Source of the DNA: Candidatus Ruminococcus avistercoris
Lineage (GTDB): Bacteria; Bacillota; Clostridia; Lachnospirales; Lachnospiraceae
Assembly (NCBI GenBank): GCA_019120315.1
Contig: DWVJ01000036.1
Coordinates: 62,001-126,000 of the forward strand
Length of the DNA stretch: 64,000 nt
Direction: 5' to 3'
This document shows positions 1 to 8,998 of the stretch, piece after piece. Below the pieces are notes generated by a model that ran no database searches, was not told the DNA's origin, and saw only the letters and a list, made by a program, of their open reading frames with translations. The position numbers and the translations under genes were made by a program. The number at the start of each line of letters is the position of its first letter. Within the stretch, counting starts at the first letter, position 1.

Positions 1-1016
1 GCAGAAAGGATCTGGAAAAAACAGAAGGGCCGGTCCGGATCCATTATATCGGACTTCACGGCTCCACCGACGCCATACTGCTGGAGGACAACGGACATTT
101 TGCACTGGTGGATTCCGGTGAAGACTGGGATTATCCCCAGGGGAATCATCTGGAATATCCTTACCGGTCCGGAGTGATCATCAACCAGGGGTTTGAAGAA
201 CAGGTAATTTACTATATGAAATCGGTGGGAGTGACGGAGGAGAACCTGGATTTTTATATCGGGACACACGCCCACAGCGACCATATCGGCAGTGCAGACG
301 AGGTGATCCGTACTTTTCACCCAAAAGTTATTTATCTGAAACGGTACTCTGACGGAAATGTGACCAGCCGCGACAACTGGTGGGACAATCTTTATGTATA
401 TCGTATGCTGCTGATGGAGGCAAAAAAGGAGGGCATCCCGGTGGTGCAGGATCTGACAGAGGGGATGGAACTGACCCTGGGGAGCCATACCAGGCTGCGG
501 CTGTACAACACAAAGGTGGAAAGCGCAGTGAAGGATGAAAATGCCAATTCTCTGGTGATTCTGGGAAAGATGTGGAACAATACGGTGCTTCTCACCGGAG
601 ATATGGAACCGAAGACGGCCAGAAACCTGCTGAAAGAAGGAGTCGTTGGCCGGGTGGATATCCTGAAGCTGCCTCATCACGGTTATCTGTCTAACAATCC
701 GGCGGATATCCTGGAAAAATTTTCACCGAAGACAGCGGTGGTGACGGGGCCTTTGTCCAATCTGGATGAGGAGACGCTGGAATTGTTCCAAGAGATGGGG
801 ACGGATCTTCGGACTGTTCATCTAAGCCATGCGGCGCTGGTGAATGAGTTTTCGGCGGAAGGTTACGCCACATCGGCCGGCAGAGTGCAAAGCGGATGGT
901 TCCAGTGGGAGGGCAGCCGGTATTTCATGGATGAAAACGGACAGCCTTTTACCGGGGAAGTGTGGATAAAGGGTGAAAAATATATCTTTGACAAAAGAGG
1001 AAGGATGCAAAAATAA
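1..1016 (+). CDS. MBL-fold hydrolase with C-terminal cell-wall-binding repeat (5' truncated)
   Basis: The reading frame is open from position 3, so the start lies outside the window; 337 residues are visible. It is a metallo-beta-lactamase-fold domain of the ComEC-MBL type. The metal motif HxHxDH is at visible residues 89-94, a later GD (LTGD, near 200) and KLPHHG (near 222) supply the remaining metal and active-site residues. The last 40 residues (GWFQ..., YFMDENGQPFTGEVW) form choline-binding/glucan-binding-type repeat units, which suggests a secreted, wall-associated enzyme whose signal peptide lies upstream. The substrate cannot be told; phosphodiesters such as teichoic or nucleic acids are possible. 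It ends 18 bp before dacF and is probably cotranscribed with it. Confidence 0.85.
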   Translation, partial: RKDLEKTEGPVRIHYIGLHGSTDAILLEDNGHFALVDSGEDWDYPQGNHLEYPYRSGVIINQGFEEQVIYYMKSVGVTEENLDFYIGTHAHSDHIGSADEVIRTFHPKVIYLKRYSDGNVTSRDNWWDNLYVYRMLLMEAKKEGIPVVQDLTEGMELTLGSHTRLRLYNTKVESAVKDENANSLVILGKMWNNTVLLTGDMEPKTARNLLKEGVVGRVDILKLPHHGYLSNNPADILEKFSPKTAVVTGPLSNLDEETLELFQEMGTDLRTVHLSHAALVNEFSAEGYATSAGRVQSGWFQWEGSRYFMDENGQPFTGEVWIKGEKYIFDKRGRMQK

Positions 1017-1034
1017 AACCAAAGGTGAACAGAT

Positions 1035-2324
1035 ATGAAAAAAGGAAAGAAACGGATGATAATCGGGATTTTGCTTCTTAGCTTCCTGATGGGGCAGCCG
1101 GTATGGGCCGCCGTACAAAACGGTGAAAAATATGATATCGCCACAAATGAAATTTCCGGATGGCCGAAAGGACCGGAGATTTACTCTGAGACAGGCGTGC
1201 TGATGGAAGCGGAAACGGGAACGGTTCTCTACGACAGCGGAAAGGACGAGACCCGCTATCCAGCCAGTATCACCAAGGTGATGACCACGCTGCTGGCGCT
1301 GGAGAACAGCAGCCTGGATGAAGAGGTGACGTTTACGCAGACCGGGCTGGAGCGGATCTATGAAGGAACCAACATCAATATGCAGGTGGGCGAAGTACTC
1401 ACCATGGAGCAGTGCCTTTACGCGGTGATGATCAAATCGGCCAATGAGGTGGCGGCCCAGGTGGCGGAGCATGTGGGAGGAACTCAGGAGAAATTCGTGG
1501 AGATGATGAATGAGCGCGCCCAGGAACTGGGGTGTACCAATACGAATTTCGCCAATCCCAGCGGCCTGCCGGATGAAAATCACTGGACGACGGCCAATGA
1601 CATGGCGTTGATTTTCCGGGAAGCGCTGAAAAATGAAGAGTTTGTGAAAATCATCGGTACTCTGTCCTATACCATTGAACCCACCAACATGAATCCGGAA
1701 CCCCGCACGCTCACCAGCCATCATGCCCTTCTGGTACCCAGCGCACCGGAACATTACGACGGCTGTATCGGCGGAAAGACGGGGGTGACGGAAGCGGCGA
1801 AAAATACGCTGGTGACAGCTGCAAAACGGGATGGAATGACGCTGATCGCCGTGGTGATGCGGGCTGATCCGGGGCAGGTATGCGCGGATACCACAGCGCT
1901 TTTTGACTACGGTTTTTCCCAGTTTGAGATGACGCCTGTGGAAGGCGGAGAAGTGCCAGTTCCAAAGGGCGCCACAGAGGACGATCTGGATGTGACGGAA
2001 GTGGAAGGAGAGGGCGGCATGATGCGCACCTATTCCTTCGGCGATTATACGGTGGGTATGACGGCTGTGTCGGCGGAGGAGCTCAAGCAGCAGGAGGAAG
2101 AAAAACAGAGACAGGACCAGGAAGAGAAGGAGGCTCGCGCCCAGGCCGAGCAGGAACAAAAAGACGCTGCCAAAACAGCGAAGGAGCAGGAGATGACAGA
2201 TCATTACCGGACGATTATCCGCGTGATGGGCGTCCTGATCCTTGTCCTTTTGATTGTAATCGTGATCCGGGCCATCTATAACGGTGTGCGCAGAAAGAAA
2301 AGACGGAGAAGAAAAAAGAGGTAA
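1035..2324 (+). CDS. dacF: D-alanyl-D-alanine carboxypeptidase, peptidase S11 (DacF/PBP5 type)
   Basis: This penicillin-binding protein trims the terminal D-Ala from peptidoglycan pentapeptides outside the membrane. All three serine-penicilloyl motifs are present: SITK at residues 78-81 (catalytic Ser78), SAN at 135-137 and KTG at 248-250. An N-terminal signal peptide (residues about 5-25, ending near VWA) precedes the domain. A charged Glu/Gln/Lys-rich helix (about 345-385) leads to a C-terminal membrane anchor (about 393-415) and a very basic Lys/Arg tail; many S11 enzymes use an amphipathic helix instead. 429 residues fits the family. The next gene starts 3 bp after its stop. Confidence 0.93.
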   Translation: MKKGKKRMIIGILLLSFLMGQPVWAAVQNGEKYDIATNEISGWPKGPEIYSETGVLMEAETGTVLYDSGKDETRYPASITKVMTTLLALENSSLDEEVTFTQTGLERIYEGTNINMQVGEVLTMEQCLYAVMIKSANEVAAQVAEHVGGTQEKFVEMMNERAQELGCTNTNFANPSGLPDENHWTTANDMALIFREALKNEEFVKIIGTLSYTIEPTNMNPEPRTLTSHHALLVPSAPEHYDGCIGGKTGVTEAAKNTLVTAAKRDGMTLIAVVMRADPGQVCADTTALFDYGFSQFEMTPVEGGEVPVPKGATEDDLDVTEVEGEGGMMRTYSFGDYTVGMTAVSAEELKQQEEEKQRQDQEEKEARAQAEQEQKDAAKTAKEQEMTDHYRTIIRVMGVLILVLLIVIVIRAIYNGVRRKKRRRRKKR

Positions 2325-2327
2325 GAT

Positions 2328-3044
2328 ATGAATGTGGCGTTGATTCTGGCCGGCGGAAGCGGCCAGCGGATGCATCAGGATATTCCCAAGCAATTTATTC
2401 CGATCCATGACAAACCGGTGATTATCTATACGCTGGAAGCGTTTCAGAACCATGAGAAGATAGACGCCATCGAGGTGGTCTGTCTGGACGGATGGCATGA
2501 TATGCTTAGGGCTTACGCAAAACAGTTTAATATCTCCAAATTAAAATGGATTGTTTCCGGCGGTGCTACCGGTCAGGAATCCATCCGCAGCGGAGTGGTG
2601 AATCTGAGGGGACATTGCCGGGCGGATGATATCGTCATCATTCATGACGGTATCCGTCCGCTGGTGGATGTCAGTGTGCTGACGGATGTGATCGAGACCT
2701 GTGAAGTTTACGGCAATGCGGTTACAGCCATGCCTTACAATGAACAGATTTTCAGGATCCGGGATGAACATACGACCTGCGAATACATCCCCCGGGAACA
2801 GATCCGCCGGGTGGCCACGCCCCAGGCGTACACCTTCGGGAAGCTGGACTGGGCTTATGAAAAGGCCTTTTCGGAAAAGATCGGTATCTACGGATCTTCC
2901 TATGCCAATACACTGATGGTGGATCTGGGAGAAGTCCTCCATTTTTCCAGAGGCTCTGACCGTAATATCAAACTGACCACCAGGGACGATCTGGAACTGT
3001 TTAAGGCTTATCTGCAGCTGGGGAAGGACAGCTGGCTGAAATAG
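2328..3044 (+). CDS. IspD/TarI-family cytidylyltransferase
   Basis: A 238-residue nucleotidyltransferase of the IspD/TarI family, which transfers CMP from CTP to a sugar-alcohol phosphate. The N-terminal CTP loop LAGGSGQRM (residues 7-15) and PKQF (20-23) are clear, as are the IIHDGIRPLV segment and a C-terminal SDRNIKLTTRDDLELF segment. Both ribitol-5-phosphate (TarI) and methylerythritol-phosphate (IspD) enzymes share these. Context points away from isoprenoid synthesis: the next genes are an NAD-dependent epimerase and two LicD proteins, which use CDP-activated alcohols. No TarJ reductase is adjacent, so the exact product (CDP-ribitol or another CDP-sugar alcohol) is open. Confidence 0.85.
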   Translation: MNVALILAGGSGQRMHQDIPKQFIPIHDKPVIIYTLEAFQNHEKIDAIEVVCLDGWHDMLRAYAKQFNISKLKWIVSGGATGQESIRSGVVNLRGHCRADDIVIIHDGIRPLVDVSVLTDVIETCEVYGNAVTAMPYNEQIFRIRDEHTTCEYIPREQIRRVATPQAYTFGKLDWAYEKAFSEKIGIYGSSYANTLMVDLGEVLHFSRGSDRNIKLTTRDDLELFKAYLQLGKDSWLK

Positions 3045-3057
3045 GGGATGCAGGGAA

Positions 3058-4116
3058 ATGATAATGAAATCCAAACAGTATCAACAGGATGTTGAAATGA
3101 CTGCGCAGCTGCCTCTGGACTGGGGGAAGCTGCGCAGAACCAGTATATTGCTGACCGGAGCCTGCGGTCTGATCGGCAGTTTTCTCATCGATGTGCTGAT
3201 GTGCCGGAACCGGCTGGCGGGAGAGAAGATAACAGTCTGCGGTGTAACGAGAAATGAAAAGAAGGCCAGGGAAAGATTTGCCCCTTATCTTGGGGAGGGA
3301 CTTTCTTTCCTGGAGTGGGACGTAACGAAGCCATGTCCAAAAGAAGGGGCGGCCTTTGACTATATCATCCACGGAGCCAGCAATACCCATCCGCTGGCTT
3401 ATGCATCCGATCCGGTGGGAACGATCGGAGGCAATATTCTTGGGCTGTGGCATCTGATGGAACTGGCGGTAAGCCATCTGCCAAGAAGACTGCTGCTTTT
3501 GTCCAGCGTGGAGATTTACGGGGAGAACCGCAGCGGGAAGGATTCCTTTTCCGAAGAAGATCTGGGATATCTTAACTGCAACACGGTGCGCGCCGGCTAT
3601 CCGGAGAGCAAACGATTGTCGGAGAGTCTGTGTCAGGCGTTTTACGACCAGTATGGAGTGGAGTTTGTGACGGCACGCCTTTCCAGAGTATACGGCCCCA
3701 CCATGCGCATGGAGGACAGCAAGGCGCTGTCGCAGTTTATCAAAAACGCAGTCAGAGGGGAAGATGTCGTACTGAAAAGTGAAGGAAATCAGTATTATTC
3801 CTATACTTATGTGGCGGATGCCGTCTATGCGCTGCTGCTGATTCTGCTGAAGGGGGAGAGCGCAGAGGCTTACAATGTGGCGGATGAAGGATCGGATATC
3901 ACGCTGAGAGACCTGGCTGGCCTGTTGGCCGGACAGGCCGGTACGCAGGTGGTGTTCCAGGTCCCGGATAGCGGGGAAAAGAAGGGATATTCCACCGCCA
4001 CCAGGGCGATCCTGGATGCAGGCCGCCTGAAGGAACTGGGATACCGGTCTCTCTATCCCATCGGGACGGGGATTGCCCATACGGTGTCCATTTTAAGAGA
4101 GATAGGTTTACGATAG
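3058..4116 (+). CDS. NAD-dependent epimerase/dehydratase (extended SDR)
   Basis: An extended short-chain dehydrogenase/reductase of about 350 residues. The Rossmann dinucleotide loop (TGACGLIG) is near residues 34-41; the active-site Ser (LLLSSVEIYGE) is near 146-155. A Tyr-x3-Lys pair is visible as YPESK near 183-187. Members modify nucleotide-bound sugars by C4 epimerisation, dehydration or decarboxylation. A second in-frame ATG two codons downstream (3064) is equally well placed relative to the purine-rich stretch, so the start is uncertain by six bases. Position between a cytidylyltransferase and LicD genes suggests a CDP-linked or polyol-phosphate substrate, which is inference. Confidence 0.85.
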   Translation: MIMKSKQYQQDVEMTAQLPLDWGKLRRTSILLTGACGLIGSFLIDVLMCRNRLAGEKITVCGVTRNEKKARERFAPYLGEGLSFLEWDVTKPCPKEGAAFDYIIHGASNTHPLAYASDPVGTIGGNILGLWHLMELAVSHLPRRLLLLSSVEIYGENRSGKDSFSEEDLGYLNCNTVRAGYPESKRLSESLCQAFYDQYGVEFVTARLSRVYGPTMRMEDSKALSQFIKNAVRGEDVVLKSEGNQYYSYTYVADAVYALLLILLKGESAEAYNVADEGSDITLRDLAGLLAGQAGTQVVFQVPDSGEKKGYSTATRAILDAGRLKELGYRSLYPIGTGIAHTVSILREIGLR

Positions 4117-4139
4117 AGGGTTTATAAAGGGGAGGCATT

Positions 4140-4985
4140 ATGAGAGAGTATACGCAGGAAGAATTAAGAAAAATCCAGGCGCTGGGTATGGAGACATTAA
4201 GGGAATTTATCCGGATATGTGAGAAGTACGGCCTGGATTATTTTGCTATTTCCGGAACTGCCATCGGGGCGGTGCGTCACAAGGGCTTCATCCCCTGGGA
4301 CGACGATATGGATGTGGGGATGCTGCGGGAGGATTACGATCGTTTCCTTGAGGTGGCGCCAGGGGAACTGAAAGGACGGTACGAGCTTTACAGCGCTTCC
4401 CTGCAAAAACAGGTGCAGGGTTTTTATCTGCAGATGTTTCCGGCGGGTTCCGTGTTTATGACCCGCAGAAATGCCAGATGGCCCCTTCACCCGGGGATCA
4501 AACTGGATATCTTCCCCTATGACAGGGTTCCTGCAGACGGGAAACGCCGGGCGCGGCTGTACCGCAGGCTGCGGTTCTGGAACCGGCTGTATATTATAAA
4601 AAATACAAAAGTACCAAAGCTTGAGGGAAATGGGTTGAAAACCATAGTGATCCGGGCAATCTGCCGTGTCAGCTATGAATTGCTGAAAGCAGGTCCGTCT
4701 GTGGATACCATCGTGAAAAAATATGAAGGATTGATGAAAAGTGTAAAGGAGTCCTCCGGATATTATACGATTCTGGACGATATGAATCCGGACTGGTGGG
4801 TGATCCGCAGATCAGAGCTGTATCCCATGGAGGAGGCGCCCTTTGGTCCCCTGACAATTCGGCTGCCTGCGAAAAACGATGAGATGCTGCGCCGGCAGTA
4901 TGGAGATTATATGCAATATCCGCCCGAGGAGGAACGGGGCGGCCATGATATCGTGAAGCTGGTTTTTCCGGCCGGATGGGAGTGA
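4140..4985 (+). CDS. LicD family phosphotransferase (first of pair)
   Basis: LicD-family proteins transfer phosphocholine or other CDP-activated phospho-alcohols to cell-surface glycans. The family signature is strong: GAVRHKGFIPWDDDMDVG near residues 43-60, with the metal-binding Asp cluster (DDDMD), and a late GGHDIVKL segment. 281 residues is normal for the family. A good ribosome binding site (GGGGAGG) sits just upstream of the ATG. It is followed 6 bp later by a second, related LicD gene, so the two probably form a pair acting on the same or successive sugars. The donor is probably the product of the cytidylyltransferase at 2328. Confidence 0.9.
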   Translation: MREYTQEELRKIQALGMETLREFIRICEKYGLDYFAISGTAIGAVRHKGFIPWDDDMDVGMLREDYDRFLEVAPGELKGRYELYSASLQKQVQGFYLQMFPAGSVFMTRRNARWPLHPGIKLDIFPYDRVPADGKRRARLYRRLRFWNRLYIIKNTKVPKLEGNGLKTIVIRAICRVSYELLKAGPSVDTIVKKYEGLMKSVKESSGYYTILDDMNPDWWVIRRSELYPMEEAPFGPLTIRLPAKNDEMLRRQYGDYMQYPPEEERGGHDIVKLVFPAGWE

Positions 4986-4991
4986 GAACGT

Positions 4992-5849
4992 ATGATATAT
5001 CAGGAATATGACCCGGAAACATTAAAAAAACTTCAGGAGACAGAGCTTTCCATCCTGCAGGATTTTCATCGGTTCTGTCAGGAGAGAAAGATCGAGTACT
5101 TCGGCTGCGGCGGTACGCTTCTGGGAGCGGTACGCCATAAAGGGTTTATCCCCTGGGATGACGATCTGGATGTGGGGATGACAAGGGAACATTACGAACG
5201 GTTTCTGGAAGCGGCTGCGGCGGAGAAAGACGGACCTTATGCGCTGCTTAACGCTAAGACCGACCCCTCTTTTCCGGTGATGATCACCAAATGGTACAAA
5301 AAGGGGACGGTTTTTCGAGACGAGGATGCCGTAACCTGCGGCTATCACTGCGGAATCGGCGTGGATATTTTCTGTTTTGACAATGTGGCGGATGAGGAAA
5401 GCAAACTGCGCCGGCAGGCCATGAAAGCATGGTGTTTCGGCAAGCTTTTGATTCTGCGGCAGATCTGCCGCCCCACCATTTATGAACGGGGATGGAAAGG
5501 CCGGCTGGCATTTGCCGCATCCGGCGCTGCCAGCCGGATCTTGCAGGCGCTGCATGTTTCTCCGAAGTATCTGTACCGGCAGGCGGAGGAAGCCGTCACC
5601 CGCTATCGGCATATTCCGACAAAAAGAGTGGCTTTTCTTTTTGATCCGACGCCTTACACCAGCATGCTGAAGCGAAGCGATATCTATCCCACCAGGGAGC
5701 TGGAGTTTGAAGGGATAAAAATAAAGTTTCCCCATCATCCCCGCGTTTATCTGAGGACGCGGTACGGGAAAGATTATATGAAACTTCCGCCGGAGGAAAA
5801 CAGACATAACCATCCGCCGGCGCAGCTGTCCTTTCAGACAGAGGAGTAA
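4992..5849 (+). CDS. LicD family phosphotransferase (second of pair)
   Basis: A second LicD-family protein of 285 residues. The signature GAVRHKGFIPWDDDLDVG (near residues 40-60) matches the upstream neighbour almost residue for residue, while the rest is clearly diverged. It keeps the Asp cluster that binds the metal. The C-terminal half carries the RYGKDYMKLPPEENR segment seen in the family. It is spaced 6 bp from the first LicD gene and 3 bp from the flippase gene, so it is part of one transcription unit. The two copies likely arose by duplication and may add two different phospho-substituents. Confidence 0.9.
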   Translation: MIYQEYDPETLKKLQETELSILQDFHRFCQERKIEYFGCGGTLLGAVRHKGFIPWDDDLDVGMTREHYERFLEAAAAEKDGPYALLNAKTDPSFPVMITKWYKKGTVFRDEDAVTCGYHCGIGVDIFCFDNVADEESKLRRQAMKAWCFGKLLILRQICRPTIYERGWKGRLAFAASGAASRILQALHVSPKYLYRQAEEAVTRYRHIPTKRVAFLFDPTPYTSMLKRSDIYPTRELEFEGIKIKFPHHPRVYLRTRYGKDYMKLPPEENRHNHPPAQLSFQTEE

Positions 5850-5852
5850 GCG

Positions 5853-7136
5853 ATGATCAGAAAGATTTTCATGCCAGAGGGCGGAGGGGAACTGAAAAAA
5901 ACCTATCTGTGGACGGTGTTGGCCGGCCTGCTCTATGCCGGCAGTTCGTTTCTCATGTCCATGGCGGTTTCCAATATCCTGGGAGCCCGCCAGGCCGGTA
6001 TCTTTGCCATCGCCATGACGGTCGGCAACCAGCTGGTCACCATAGGCTACTACAATATGCGCACTTTCCAGGCGTCCGATGTGACAGAAAAGTACAGCTT
6101 TGCCGACTACTGCGGTTTCCGGGCTGTGACCGTGACGGTGATGGCGGCTGCAGGGATCGTGTGGATTGCGGCGGGCGGATATGAAAGAGAAAAAGCGATA
6201 GCCGTCGGCTGGATGACGCTGTTTAAAATCTTCGAAGCCGTTTCCGATCTGCTGGAGGGAAGATATCAGCAAAAAGGGCGATATGACGTTTCCTGCCGGG
6301 GAGTGTTTGTGAAAACGGCTCTTTATCTGATCTGTTTTGTGGCGGTTCTGCTGCTGACAGGAAATTTGCAGGTATCTCTTGCTTTTATGGGAATTGTGTA
6401 TGGAGTCTGCATTTTGATCATTGATGGAAGTCTGATACCGTATTTTGGCGGGATTCGTATCCGCTTTTACGCAGCGGCGCAAAAGTCGCTGTTGATAAGC
6501 TGTATGCCCCTGTTTATCAATTCCTTTTTCATGACATATATTGTCAACGCGGCGAAATATTCCATGGAGCGATATTACAGCGACGATTACCTGGGAATTT
6601 TCAATGCCCTTTATATGATGGCTTTTGTGGTTAACCTGTTTTCCAGTTTTGTATTTAAGCCGCTGATCGAGCCTCTCTCGGTAAAATTCAACGGCGGTGA
6701 TCTAAAAGGGTTTACCGCAGTGGTGAAAAGGCAGGCGCTGATTATCGTCTGCATCACGGCGGTATGTGTGACGGGAGCTTACTTCCTTGGGATACCGGTC
6801 CTGACCTGGCTGTTTGGCATCAATCTTGACGGATATCGCAGCGCGCTCTGTGTGATTCTGGCGGGCGGCGCTTTTACGGCGCTCTATCAGCTTTTACAGT
6901 ATGGTATCGTCATTATGCGTCATCAGGCAGGATGTCTGGCCGGCTGTATGGTGACGGCGGTTCTTACTTTTTTGTTCACCCCGCTTCTGGTACGCCGGTT
7001 TGCTGTTTTTGGCGGGGCGGTCAGTTACTTTTGCTCCATGGCATTGATGTCGGCGGTATTGCTGATCTTTTTCCTTTATGATCTGAAAGTGGAGAAAAAA
7101 GCGGCGCAGGAGGAAGCAGAATATGAAAAAGAGTAG
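5853..7136 (+). CDS. Wzx-like polysaccharide flippase (MATE/MOP superfamily)
   Basis: A polytopic membrane protein of 427 residues with about 12 hydrophobic segments distributed along the whole length, of the polysaccharide biosynthesis (oligosaccharidyl-lipid) flippase type. The N-terminus (LAGLLYAGSSFLMSMAVSN, then ILGARQAGIFAIA) is typical of the family. It should flip an undecaprenyl-linked oligosaccharide or repeat unit across the cytoplasmic membrane. The locus also encodes an ABC exporter at 13980-16094, so two export routes seem to coexist. Its 3' end overlaps the following GT4 gene by 14 bp, which suggests translational coupling. No Wzy polymerase was recognised next to it. Confidence 0.85.
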   Translation: MIRKIFMPEGGGELKKTYLWTVLAGLLYAGSSFLMSMAVSNILGARQAGIFAIAMTVGNQLVTIGYYNMRTFQASDVTEKYSFADYCGFRAVTVTVMAAAGIVWIAAGGYEREKAIAVGWMTLFKIFEAVSDLLEGRYQQKGRYDVSCRGVFVKTALYLICFVAVLLLTGNLQVSLAFMGIVYGVCILIIDGSLIPYFGGIRIRFYAAAQKSLLISCMPLFINSFFMTYIVNAAKYSMERYYSDDYLGIFNALYMMAFVVNLFSSFVFKPLIEPLSVKFNGGDLKGFTAVVKRQALIIVCITAVCVTGAYFLGIPVLTWLFGINLDGYRSALCVILAGGAFTALYQLLQYGIVIMRHQAGCLAGCMVTAVLTFLFTPLLVRRFAVFGGAVSYFCSMALMSAVLLIFFLYDLKVEKKAAQEEAEYEKE

Positions 7137-8322
7137 AAAGATTGCCATCTTCTGTTCTCATTATTATCCCTATCTGGGAGGGGTGGAGAACTATACGGCT
7201 CATCTGGCAGGTGAATTGAAAAAAAGGGGAGATCGTGTGGTGATCGTCACTTCCAATGATATGCATCTTCAGACGCTGGAGTGGATGGAGGGGATTCCTG
7301 TGGTACGGATGCCCTGTTTTAATCTGCTGGCGGGAAGATTTCCCGTATCCAGGCCGGATGGACTTTTCTGGCGGATCCATCGCAGGCTGAAAAAGATTTC
7401 TTTTGATCTGGTGGTGATTCAGACGAGATTCTATCCCCATTCCCTTTACGCAGCCTGGCTTGCCAAAAAGCAGGGGAGCCGCTGTATCGTGATCGATCAC
7501 GGAACCAGTCATATGACGGTGGGAAGCCCTTTCTGGGATCGTCTGGGCGCATGGTATGAACACGGGATTACCGCGCTGCTGAAAAGAAAAGCGGATGGAT
7601 TTTACGGCGTGTCCCAGGCCTGCTGCAGATGGCTGACCCATTTTCGTATTCAGCCCGCCGGCGTCCTGTATAATGGGATCGACCCGCGGGAGATGGAGGA
7701 AATGACCGCTCATCCGGTTCGGGATTTTGGCCGGGAACTGGGGATCTCTTCCGATACGCTGGTGATCACTTACACCGGGAGACTGGTGAAGGAAAAGGGA
7801 GTGCGCGCTCTGGCGGAGGCATTTTTAAATCTGCCAAAGGAATACAGCGCCGTGCTCTGTATCGCGGGAGACGGGGAGGAGATGGACTGGCTTGAGAAAA
7901 CGCAGGATGAGAAAATCTTCCTCCTGGGACGGATTTCTCTGCCGGAAGTGGCATCGCTTCTGGCCAGGACGGATATCTACTGTCTGCCCACCGGTTATCC
8001 CGAGGGATTTCCCACAGCGGTTTTAGAAGCCGCGGCCGCCGGCTGCTATATAGTTACCACAGATAAAGGGGGCAGTCGGGAACTGATCCTGGATGACAGC
8101 TACGGTACGGTCATGGAAGATAACTATCCGGAGACGATCCGTCAGGCTCTTATGCGGGCTGCGGCGGATGAAACGGAAAGAAAAGAAGCGGCGAAAAAGG
8201 CGAAGAAGAGGCTGCTGCGCTGCTTTACCTGGGATAAAACCGCAGGACAGGTCCACGATCTGGCAGCGGGAAAACACAACGGGGGAGAATATGAAAAAAC
8301 TGATTATCATTCCTGCTTTTAA
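7123..8322 (+). CDS. Glycosyltransferase family 4
   Basis: A GT-B-fold glycosyltransferase of 399 residues. The N-terminal motif HYYPYLGGVENYTAHLA (residues about 12-28) and the C-terminal donor-binding region (YTGRLVKEKGVRAL near 214; PTGYPEGFPTAVLEAAAAG near 290, with the E-x7-E-like pattern) are typical of GT4 enzymes, which use NDP-sugars with retention of configuration. It acts at the cytoplasmic face on a lipid-linked or nascent glycan. The start overlaps the flippase gene by 14 bp, and its end overlaps the next GT2 gene by 32 bp. Donor and acceptor cannot be predicted from the sequence. Confidence 0.9.
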   Translation: MKKSRKIAIFCSHYYPYLGGVENYTAHLAGELKKRGDRVVIVTSNDMHLQTLEWMEGIPVVRMPCFNLLAGRFPVSRPDGLFWRIHRRLKKISFDLVVIQTRFYPHSLYAAWLAKKQGSRCIVIDHGTSHMTVGSPFWDRLGAWYEHGITALLKRKADGFYGVSQACCRWLTHFRIQPAGVLYNGIDPREMEEMTAHPVRDFGRELGISSDTLVITYTGRLVKEKGVRALAEAFLNLPKEYSAVLCIAGDGEEMDWLEKTQDEKIFLLGRISLPEVASLLARTDIYCLPTGYPEGFPTAVLEAAAAGCYIVTTDKGGSRELILDDSYGTVMEDNYPETIRQALMRAAADETERKEAAKKAKKRLLRCFTWDKTAGQVHDLAAGKHNGGEYEKTDYHSCF

Positions 8323-8998
8323 TGAGAGCGCATCCATCGTCAGAACGGTGGAAGAGATCCGCGCTCAGGCGCCGGAATTTGATTACATTGTCATCAATGA
8401 CTGTTCCACCGACGGTACGGGGAAATTGTGCCATCAGCGGGGATTTCATGTGATCGATCTGCCGCTGAACCTGGGGATCGGCGGAGCGGTTCAGACCGGA
8501 TACCGCTATGCCAGAGACAGAGGATACGATATGGCGGTTCAGGTGGACGGCGACGGGCAGCATGATCCGATGTTTCTGCGGGAGATGGCCCGGGAACTGG
8601 AGCGTGACCAGGCCGACATGGTGATCGGATCACGTTTCCTGGAAAAGAAAGGGTTTCAGTCCTCGGCGATCCGGCGGGTGGGGATCCGCTATTTCACCCG
8701 GCTGATCCGCCTGGCGACGGGACAGACCATCACAGACCCCACTTCCGGACTGCGGATGGTGGGAAAAAGAGCAATTGCTCTTTTTGCCGTTCACTATCCA
8801 GAGGATTATCCGGAGCCGGAAAGCGTGACTGCCGTTTTGAAAAAAGGCTGGAAAGTAAAAGAAATTCCGGTGATCATGCGGGAACGCAAAGGAGGAGTTT
8901 CTTCCATCTCCGCAAAGCGGTCTGTCTATTATATGATCAAAGTGACGCTGGCGATTCTGATTGAATGGATTCGAAAGGAGGATGAGGATGAATATTAG
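8291..8998 (+). CDS. Glycosyltransferase family 2, DPM1/GtrB-like
   Basis: A 235-residue GT2 enzyme. The start chosen (ATG at 8291, preceded by GGGGGAG) gives MKKLIIIPAFNES, the usual N-terminus of the family; a longer frame upstream has no support. The GT-A motifs are NDCSTDGTG near residues 35-43 and VDGDGQHDP near 88-96. DPM1-like enzymes load a sugar from an NDP donor onto a polyprenyl phosphate. No C-terminal membrane segments are present. The adjacent DUF2304 membrane protein is a frequent partner of such soluble enzymes, and the third gene is a GT-C-type membrane protein, consistent with a three-component glycosylation set. Confidence 0.9.
   Translation: MKKLIIIPAFNESASIVRTVEEIRAQAPEFDYIVINDCSTDGTGKLCHQRGFHVIDLPLNLGIGGAVQTGYRYARDRGYDMAVQVDGDGQHDPMFLREMARELERDQADMVIGSRFLEKKGFQSSAIRRVGIRYFTRLIRLATGQTITDPTSGLRMVGKRAIALFAVHYPEDYPEPESVTAVLKKGWKVKEIPVIMRERKGGVSSISAKRSVYYMIKVTLAILIEWIRKEDEDEY

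Noticed and set aside
822-2498. 558-residue open frame on the minus strand
   Set aside because: It runs antisense to dacF and its neighbours, has no ribosome binding site and a His/Arg-rich composition typical of the complement of coding DNA.
8093-8290. Upstream extension of the DPM1-like GT2 gene
   Set aside because: It overlaps the GT4 gene in another frame, is Lys/Arg-rich, and the ATG at 8291 has a good ribosome binding site and the family's N-terminus.
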